Source: Lingula anatina (lineage: Eukaryota; Brachiopoda; Lingulata; Lingulida; Lingulidae). From it: a stretch of DNA of 32,610 nt. Every line of letters starts with the position of its first letter. Position 1 is the stretch's first letter. Both the position numbers and the translations under genes were made by a program. Below the pieces are notes generated by a model that saw nothing but the letters and a program-made list of their open reading frames with translations, made no database searches and had not been told where the DNA came from. Where the stretch lies: the NCBI RefSeq assembly GCF_001039355.2, contig NW_019775604.1:64001-96610 (forward strand), given 5' to 3'. Positions 21,301-32,610 of the stretch are shown here, in pieces.

Positions 21301-22935
21301 CTCCTGCCTGTTTGAAGGCAATAAAATTATATACTATTCATCTGTTTTTTGACAAGTATGTTTTTCTGTTTGGTTTTTTCAGAAACTTTGAACATTCCAA
21401 CTTCTTGCTTGTTATGGGCATCCTCACCTATGGGACAGGCTTCCTGCTGTGGAATGTGGACAACTTGTACTGTGAAAACCTAAGGCAAGTCCTCTGAGCT
21501 CCAACACCTGCCTTTCTCATTTTCAAAACTCCATGTATACATCCTTATAATATCACACTCTGACAGTTAGCTCAGGAAGTTTGCTTGGAGTTCATTGCAA
21601 CTATTTTGAATATTCCTACATCATCTGGATTAATTTTTTTTATGGTTGTATAGAAGAGCATTTTGAAATTGTTGAAAATCTTGCAAAATTTGAGATTAAT
21701 GTGCTCTCTCTTGTAACTGTTGTCACCTGAGTATCACTATGTTGACACAGACTGGAATCTGTACTGCCACTTCTCTGGTGCCACCCAAGTACCAATGATC
21801 CAGATTTCTAATTGGTTTCCTGTATTTTACCAATGAATATATTTTTCTATTTGTCTAGACATCTTCGGCAATGGCTACCAGCAGCGCTAAGACCCCTTAC
21901 GCAGATGCATGCGTGGTGGCACGTGGGTGCAGGCATAGGAACATACACTTCCATCATATACGCGTAAGTGAGCGTGAATTCCAACAGGTCATGGGAAAAG
22001 TTATGGAAATGCCAGAATATTCATTTTTTTTTTTTGGGTGGGGGAGGGGTCTATAGAAATGGAAAAATTCCCACCAACAATTACTGATCTCTCATCAGAA
22101 GGTATCTCACATGACATATTTATTGTTGCAGTCACCATAATCCTTGAATTTCTTGAATGTAAAAAAAATGAATTTATGTAACAACCATCAGGTGATTCAG
22201 TTTTGTTTTTCCTTCCATGTTTAACTTTGTCTAAAATCTGGTCAATTGAGAATTACTTGAGTGACCTTTTTAATGCTTTAGAAAATTGAAATTTAATTAA
22301 TTTTAAATTAATTTGTCCATGACTGCATGAACTTCAATTATATGTTAATTTGTTTTCTATTTAAAAGGGCTCATGCAAGACTAGTGTACTTAAAGAAGAA
22401 CCCAGTGATTGAGGTATGGTATTATCTGGCAAAATTTTGAACATATTGTTTATTGCTTGAATGTCTGAAATGTATTGTTTGTAAGAAATGTTTCATGTTG
22501 ATGATTTGAACCACCATAAAGTTTGAAAAAATGAAATATGTGTACTCAGAAATTTAATTTATTTTGCAAGAGTCTAGAGATAAAGCAATTATTGAACTAA
22601 AATGATAGGTAAGATTTAAACAAAATTAATGTGATTCATTTTGGGGAAATGTTTAAAATTTTAAGATAAGACAAAAATGCTGATTTTTTTCAATACATGT
22701 TGATATTATCTTTCCTCACATTTGTGTTTAGAGACTTTTTCTCCATTTAGTCAAACAAATATCAGGTAAAAATATTCACCATTATCATGGTTATTTTCCA
22801 TCCTCACAAATATGTGTCAATTTGATGTATAGCATTTTTGAACTCAATTCAGTTTTGAATCTGCACCTTGTTTCTCTGCTTTTGTAGGGGTCTCTTCTTC
22901 CCATTGTGAGGCCAGGGAGGGAAAAAGCCATGTAA
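17742..22935 (+). CDS. ACER3: Alkaline ceramidase 3 (ACER3-type), complete, 264 aa
   Basis: Integral membrane hydrolase of the ER/Golgi that splits ceramide into sphingosine and fatty acid at alkaline pH. Eleven exons: 17742-17844, 18182-18292, 18825-18877, 19640-19692, 20115-20196, 20496-20531, 21019-21074, 21383-21484, 21859-21963, 22368-22413 and 22888-22935; the sum, 795 nt, is 265 codons. The start MAPPSEKIGFWGP and the first 34 residues match the human family member closely. Predicted calcium ligands D19, W20, E22, N24 and E33, and active-site residues S77, H81, D92, H216 and H220 (human numbering 217 and 221 for the last two), are all present in GSWCFHMTL, LLDEMPM and HAWWHVG. Seven membrane segments are expected from the hydrophobic pattern. 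The intron after exon 8 uses a GC donor (GCAAGT). Intron 7 contains a decoy copy of the exon 8 acceptor. Residues were numbered by hand; the ligand roles come from the known human structure. Confidence 0.95.
17907..17964. repeat. (TA)29 microsatellite
   Basis: A long TA run in intron 1 of ACER3, about 60 bases after the exon 1 donor. Confidence 0.97.
18329..18443. repeat. (AAAT)n satellite, interrupted
   Basis: Two blocks of AAAT/AATA tandem units with a degraded centre, in intron 2 of ACER3 shortly after the donor. Confidence 0.92.
20655..20880. mobile_element. Candidate miniature inverted-repeat element in ACER3 intron 6
   Basis: The left part, CCCATTCTCAGAGATTAGAT, resembles the reverse complement of the right part, GTATTCCCACAGATTTTAGA. 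Both then continue AGATCG(G/A)TC. The GC content is higher than in the surrounding intron. The termini resemble the element at 32229-32388 (AGGGC followed by ATTCCC), so they may be one family. The exact borders and the target duplication are not clear. Confidence 0.45.
21162..21400 (+). repeat. Tandem duplication carrying a decoy copy of the ACER3 exon 8 acceptor
   Basis: Two units of about 135 bases begin GCAGCTCATGCCTGTTTAAA (21162) and GCAACTCCTGCCTGTTTGAA (21298). Each ends with a T-rich tract, TTTCAG, and AAACTTTGAACATT(T/C)CAAC. The second copy is the real exon 8 start at 21383. The first, at 21264, continues in frame for only eight more codons and then reaches TAG. Confidence 0.85.
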
Positions 22936-23975
22936 GTTTACATCAGTGCATGGATTGCAATTAGAGGCCTTGCAGGGTGAACAACAGGTACAGACTTGGT
23001 TTAAGGAGACACCTTCAGAACACTTGCTGAAAGTCATGATTGCTATCGAGGCTGCACAGGGCTAACAGTTGATCATGATTCTTTGGAATATTTTTATTTT
23101 ACAACTCAACAGTTCAGAATACTGAAAATAAGAGAACGTTTTTATCTGAATTGTGTTGATTCAAAAACCCCTTCCTGGACGTCAGACATTTTTGTGACCT
23201 TCACATTGTTGGAGGTCATTGTGGTGAAAAAAAAAAAAAACTTAGGACATTTGTTGATGGACTTGGTTATTTTATCCCAAACAGTCTGAGAGTTATATTG
23301 TTTTATTGCTTGTTGTGGAAAATATTTGTTGTCATATCTTATGACCCAACCCCTGATGATATAAAATGTTGTGATATACCTAGAAATATTCTCTATCAAG
23401 TGCCTCAGTCCCGTTTTGTGCTGGATAACTATTTTGTTACACCTTTCTGTTTTTAAGCAGTTATATACTTTTTAAGCTTTAAAAATGTTGTGGACTGAGA
23501 AATAATCCTTTATCCTGTTATGTGATATTTTGAAATGTTTGATCAATTTTAGCAAATGTCAGTTATTGTCATATGGAATATTTATCCTACACTGTACATG
23601 TGCATACAGTTCACTCTGCATAACTCGTTTCTTCACTTTTTAAAATATTGTTTATTTCAAACCAATCTTTTGGAACAGATTTTTTTATTTTGCTTCGGTA
23701 CAAGTCTTATGAACATTGAGTAACTCAAAATTTTTGGACTAGTAATTGATTTCAGGGTCCAAAAATAACTGAGATATGTAGCCTTCTGATTAGGAGTCAT
23801 TCAGATCTTTGCAGAATTGAAAGACATTTTCTTGCCCCAGTGTAAAGAAGTTATACAGAGTCTACTGTGTAAGTGTTTCACTAGTGTATAGTGCTTGGTT
23901 GCCTCAGGGAAATTAATATACTTACACTCCAGTGCATTATACAAGCTCAAACAGTTTTGGCATTTTATTTTTTAA

Positions 23976-23981
23976 AATAAA
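23976..23981 (+). terminator. Candidate poly(A) signal of ACER3
   Basis: AATAAA about 1040 bases after the ACER3 stop codon. The assignment is by position only. Confidence 0.4.
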
Positions 23982-24356
23982 TGTAAGAGATGATGCCTTC
24001 TTTGTAAGCAGAAAAATGGTTGTTGGTCTTCTTATGTTAAAACCTTTATGATCTAATGCCTTTGATAGACAAGTCCAGTGTTAACTGATTATGTCAACTG
24101 ACTAAGCTTTGACACATTCGGTGTGTTGCAATTGAAATTGTCCAAGATTTTGGCACTGCATAACATCATACGAAACTAGAAAACATGAAATTCTGTGTCA
24201 GGTAGGCTAGAAATCTTGTCAACAGTAAAGGTGAAAGTCTTTGTGGTAGGAATGCTGTCTAAGAAAGCAATACAGAAGTTGAACAAAGAAGAATATAAGC
24301 AGTAATCCATTCAACATATCAAATAACAACAATCATGAAGAAATAATTTCAAACAG

Positions 24357-24362
24357 TTTATT
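24357..24362 (-). terminator. Candidate poly(A) signal of the metalloproteinase gene
   Basis: AATAAA on the minus strand about 640 bases after the stop codon at 25003-25001. The assignment is by position only. Confidence 0.4.
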
Positions 24363-24933
24363 GCATGAGTATGAAAACATGCGCCAGCGCATGTCACATG
24401 ACAGTCAATGTCACAGAACTGTAATGTATTTTTTTATAAAATGCAAAATGACAATTTAAAAAGTATTAAATAAAGGAGGATAGAAAACACTTAAAGCTAC
24501 ATATAATGCCTGCTGGTTAAGAAATGGATTTGATCTGGTGTCATGAAAATGCAGACTTAATATACAAATGGCATAAAATGGGGATCTCTAACACCTACAA
24601 ATGATCTTACTAATATCTTAAAAATGTTCACATTAGTATAAATACAATGTAATTGTTCTATCAACATACAAGATTATCTTTCAAAAGACAATTGGACAAT
24701 TGTTAAAAAACAAATTGGATGTGAAATATAACTTGAATGACTAAACAAAGACAAATAGAAGTTTACAATTTTGTTTCAAAAATGGAAATATGCACTAATA
24801 GTGGATAACGGCGTTCATATTTTCTCATCTAATGAAAAAAGTCTGTGTACTTAAAATACAAGCTTAACAGAAATGTGTAAATGCTCTTGTGCAATACTGA
24901 TTCATTGTAAATTCTTCTCGCGCAATCACACGA

Positions 24934-24960
24934 ACAGACAGACAGACAGACAGGCAGACA
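24934..24960. repeat. (CAGA)n microsatellite
   Basis: About six CAGA units, one imperfect, in the predicted 3' UTR of the metalloproteinase. Confidence 0.85.
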
Positions 24961-25000
24961 AACAAAAAAACTCTCTCTCCCAGTCAAAAACACACCGCCC

Positions 25001-28634
<3,634 letters not shown>

Positions 28635-30386
28635 CTGCAATTATCAATTTACATGACTATTTAAATAAATATTTTAACATCAAAAAGGGTCTACTAATTA
28701 GAATTGCCATTATATTACGCAGATAAAACATGTTATCGTTTCTAAGTTTGTTTATATCTTATTTTTTGTCAACAAACTGTTTAAAAATTATGACAGTCGC
28801 TGAGATTAGGCAGAAGTTGATGTGTCATGCTTTGATAAATGTGTATGCATAGATCAATAAATTTAGTACTCTTCTGTGATAAAAGTCATATGGTAAGATT
28901 ACTAGTATATCAACAAGTGTTTCCCATGATGTAACTCCACACTAACTTAAGATCTTACGTACTGTAGCTTCAAACAATGGGAACCTCTGTTCATTCCCAT
29001 CTCTGATTTAAGGGTAAAAAGAAAGCATGATCAATTGATATACCCCCAAAACAATGGGCATCTCAATGTCCTAGTGTTCCATGCCAGGACCTCTGGCAAA
29101 AACCAACACAACGAAATGAGTCACTGGAGAAATATATCCCTAACCAGACTTTTAGTTAGTAGTGCAGGTGCACTCCACTTGGGACTTTTACAGTCACTGT
29201 GGTCATTTTGGGGAAAGGGTCAAATCTGGTGTATAATCCCCCCTCCCCTCCTCCTCCTTAGTCTTCATAAAATGTAATTGTATGCAGTGCATTTAATACA
29301 AAAATTTTCTACCGAGTCTGGTAGTTTGGGTAGGCCTGATTCTGCACAAAGTGACTCTTAACAACTTCAATCCATCCTCTTGATCTCTTTCCCCCCATCA
29401 AATATAATTTAATACAGCTCTGCCATTGATTGTGTAATTTGTGGTTTTTATAACTGCCCTGCTGAATCATACCTCATAGTACATAGCACTGTGAAAGTGA
29501 AACCACCATGAGTTATAAAACAGACCCTGATACACATCAAACCACAATGTTATGGTTGTTGATCATCACATGTGGTGAAGGGGGAATATCACGTCTCTGA
29601 CTCACAAGTCTAGTATCCATAGTTCACTCTTCACTGTGTGTGCATTCTTTATGTTAGAAACAGTGTGTGTTTTAACAAACCTTGGATACAATGTATGCAC
29701 ATATTGCACTTTGACAAACAGTTCTACTTTTGCTAATTTAAAACCATTCCTGTCACAGGTAATATATAAGATATAATATATGCAGAAGAAAGGAAGATGC
29801 AATCTTTAAGTCTTCTTTGCCCCCCCCCCCCCCCCCAACCCACCATTCCCCAGTTAAGATCTACCCATGCATTTAATTTTATGACTTAGGATTATATATG
29901 TTATTGTAATTTAATTTTACCTAAAAAAAAAAATCCAATATGCATTTGTATGCATATATTGACTTGCAGTGTATACATGCATGCTTTCATGTGAAAATGC
30001 ATGGTGAGTGCATGTACATAAGTGTGTGCATTCATTTCTATGTCTGTCCTTTTGTGCTTGTGTCCATGTCCACGTTTAATGTCACGATAAAGATCCATCT
30101 ATTGTTCGTACCAGTCTTTATAGGGCCAAATTATTTGTAGACACCCAGTGAGTTTTATTTCATCAGAACAATGAGATGATGTATGTTTCAGTTCAAATAC
30201 TCAAACCTGTCTTTGTCAATATTTGAAAGCAGAGGTCTACAGAGTGTATCACTATTGTCAACATGCCCCCTATTACTTAATATGTATGAAATCTGATGAG
30301 AACTCGGAAGATCAGGTTTTTCCAGTGGGCTTTTAACAGTGGATCAACATGCCAAGGCCAGCTGAGTGCCTAAAAATGGTGCTTCT

Positions 30387-30424
30387 CCCCCCCCCCCCCC
30401 CCCAAAAAAAAAAAAAAAAAAAAA
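30387..30424. repeat. Poly-C / poly-A junction
   Basis: Seventeen C followed directly by twenty-one A, within the upstream intron of the metalloproteinase. Confidence 0.95.
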
Positions 30425-31286
30425 CCTACGTTTCATACCTGGAAGTAAATGACATTTTGGTCACAGTAAATGCCTAAAATACCACAAACTGCTTCACGTA
30501 GCTGAATCATGTTAATGAAAATCCCAAAATCTAAATTAGTCATCCCCCTCCATCCCATTGTCTTTGAATACATGATTAACAGTTTAGATCCAGAGTATGA
30601 GTCATATTTCAGTAGTGGACATGCATGTCAACTGACATTTAAATAAGGGGACGAGGGCACCTCTTAACACTGTGAAACACCGTGCCCTGTATGACCCCAG
30701 CTACTTGTGGGTGACCAGTGTTCTTTAAGGGTCAGTTTAACATGTGGGGCCCTTTTTTTTTTTTTTTTTTTTTTTTTTGGCCTTGGTTACAGGGTCTTTA
30801 AAAAGTAAATGACTTTAAAGGAGTTAAATAAATGTAAACTTATGCTTGAAACACAAATCGCGTAGATTTAGTTTTGAGATTTTGATATATAATACAGTCA
30901 TACTTACAGGTTGTTGGGAAGTGTTTGATTCAATGAATAACTTATTCAAAAACCTTAAATATTATCTTTTCTGTGAACAGGGCTAAATCCTTAACAAGCG
31001 AAGTAAACTCTTTACTAACATGGTTCACACTTGAAAATGTTTGAGAGACTTATTCTCAATTGACCAGGCCATATAATAGCCCCAATACTGACCATCAGAG
31101 ATAGTGGACAGAACTGACCATTCAAGATAGTGGCATTTGGATATTTACATTTGGCTAAAAGCTCAACAAGTGCAAGATATGACATGTAATGAAGCTCATT
31201 TGGTTTGGAAAGATATGTAAGCTGCTTACTAGTATATATACCTTTGCTCCTTTGTCTGGACTTATTCCGATTTTTCTAATTTTTTC

Positions 31287-31319
<33 letters not shown>

Positions 31320-32228
31320 CAAAGTTTACATTGGTTTTATACTTAATTCAGAGTGCTGTATTAATTCATGGTCATACTGGCTGGTAGTGATATTTGCTGA
31401 AAATTATCAATTTTATGCTAGTCAAATCTTCAAATTCATTTGGCAAAAATTTTGGTATGTAAGTAATTGCAGGGGGAAGGAGATCAGCCTAAGCCATAAA
31501 ATCTACTGAAATCTGAGTGCGACAAATTGCAGGTATGCACTGGGCAAACAATTCTTGCAAACAAATTAAAGCAAAGGGGACTGAACTATTATATTAAACT
31601 GTGTACCTGCACGGCTTTGATCATACTGAAATAGTGAACCAGGGTAAATGCGAGTGGCACTGAAATAAGTGATTTGGTTTTCCATTCACCAAGGGCTAAA
31701 GGTGACAAGATAAAAACAACCTGCTCCCTTGATGCAGAGTGAATGTATTTTCTCAGGAGATGAAAGGAGGGGGAAATAAACCATTTGCCTATCCCTCTTT
31801 AAAAGTTTTCAATGGCCTTAATTTAGAGGTTATATATTAGTAATGACTAAGCATCAAATTCTTATTCTCTGCGCTATGTATATTAACATTTTATGACATG
31901 AAGGGTGGAAATCCATTTCTAGTAATGGACAGAATTGGGGCTAAACATGGCTCTCTAGCTGGCTCTTATGAGTTAATAACAGGATGCAGGAGAAATCCAC
32001 AGCGTAACATTATATTTGAAGAACAGCTTGGCAAACTTCAATTACAAATACACTGCATTTCTTTTTTTTCTCCCAAAGGTTTGTCTCAAAATATGACCCA
32101 GCAGAGCAAACTGAGAAGCCCATTGTTGCTTTAAAGGCCACTAGAAAGATCACCCAGTTCAAAAATATAATGGATAGGAATTTCATATGCCTTCAAGAGT
32201 TTAACTCATTCAGGCATGACATGCGATA

Positions 32229-32388
32229 AAGGGCTCATTCCCTTTGAAACTATCAGTCTACATAGATTGAAACTCTGAATGTAAAAAGAGGGGACATTAA
32301 TCTGTTAATCTGACTACATTCAGTAAGAGTCCCCACAGAGTTGGATCAATCTACATAGATCAAGAGTTTCGAATGGGAATGAGCCCTA
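32229..32388. mobile_element. Miniature inverted-repeat element (about 160 bp)
   Basis: The left end AGGGCTCATTCCC..TTGAAACT and the right end, read on the other strand (AGGGCTCATTCCCATTCGAA), pair over about 38 bases with few mismatches, including CTA(CAT)AGATTGA inside. The flanks show TAA on both sides, which could be a 3-bp target duplication of the PIF/Harbinger type, but overlap with the end sequence leaves this uncertain. No coding capacity. Confidence 0.8.
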
Positions 32389-32557
32389 AGTTATAAAGTC
32401 TTGGACAATTTAGGATTTGTGTTCAGAATGTACATTCAGAATGTACTTGCCTAAATCTATGTACACTGGCATAAGGTGATATATTGTTTTCCACTTTTAC
32501 TTGGAACAGATAAAACATTGAGCTACATAAAAGTGCTACTAGTACAAAACTTTGCCG

Positions 32558-32591
<34 letters not shown>

Positions 32592-32607
32592 GTGTGTGTG
32601 TGTGTGT
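32558..32607. repeat. (TG)n microsatellite with one interruption
   Basis: About 25 TG units with a single TGCG interruption, at the right edge of the window. Confidence 0.95.
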
Positions 32608-32610
32608 AAG

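Larger units (their letters stand above)
22936..25000. other. Convergent 3' untranslated regions of ACER3 and the metalloproteinase
   Basis: No coding exon is seen. AATAAA on the plus strand at 23976-23981 is a candidate ACER3 poly(A) signal, giving a long 3' UTR of about 1 kb. On the minus strand AATAAA at 24362-24357 is a candidate end for the metalloproteinase. If both are used, the two transcripts stop within about 400 bases of each other. A short CAGA/GACA repeat (24934-24960) lies in the metalloproteinase 3' UTR. Confidence 0.6.
28635..32610 (-). other. Upstream intron of the metalloproteinase, no exon recognised
   Basis: The first visible catalytic exon has a proper acceptor at 28635-28636 and needs a phase-1 upstream exon. 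I searched both strands by eye for the cysteine-switch motif and for a signal-peptide exon and found neither, so this intron is probably at least 4 kb. It contains homopolymer runs (29820-29836 C; 30387-30424 C then A; 30753-30778 T; 31289-31317 T), a miniature inverted-repeat element (32229-32388) and a TG repeat. A short unconventional exon could have been missed. Confidence 0.6.

Overview
This window is animal nuclear DNA. It is AT-rich, the genes are split by many GT-AG introns, and microsatellites and small inverted-repeat elements are common; one N (3913) marks a draft assembly. A hemopexin metalloproteinase, an alkaline ceramidase, RTRAF and THAP/C2H2 zinc-finger genes point to a metazoan. 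The repeat style (AGGCCT palindromes, CAGTGGCGGAT-type elements) suggests a marine invertebrate, but I cannot name the species.

Layout, left to right: (1) RTRAF, minus strand, start codon at 3250-3248, at least seven coding exons, 3' end beyond the left edge. (2) A divergent promoter interval and a possible six-codon first exon at 3634 (+). (3) A tandem pair of plus-strand THAP-C2H2 zinc-finger genes, copy A (4212-7880) and copy B (10466-15626). (4) A complete 11-exon ACER3-type alkaline ceramidase (17742-22935, +). (5) A minus-strand matrix metalloproteinase (25001-28634). Its catalytic domain, four hemopexin blades and hydrophobic C-terminal tail are present; its signal-peptide and propeptide exons are not seen and probably lie beyond the right edge. 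ACER3 and the metalloproteinase converge tail to tail around 24.0-24.4 kb.

The most unusual part is the THAP-zinc-finger pair. The two genes share a downstream cassette: a linker exon, zinc fingers, a tail rich in psi-K-x-E motifs and a conserved C-terminus. One 109-nt stretch across an exon and its intron differs at a single base. Their THAP heads are different in sequence and intron structure. Copy A keeps 3 fingers and copy B has about 12. Copy A appears to have lost a splice donor and most of the finger array. All exon junctions given for these genes, ACER3 and the metalloproteinase were checked by hand for splice sites and reading phase, and each assembled frame stays open. RTRAF is the exception: its exon 2 carries a 2-nt insertion that breaks the frame. 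No tRNA, rRNA or CRISPR feature was seen. ACER3 (membrane lipid metabolism), the metalloproteinase (cell-surface proteolysis) and RTRAF (RNA metabolism) have no evident joint function; their proximity looks incidental.
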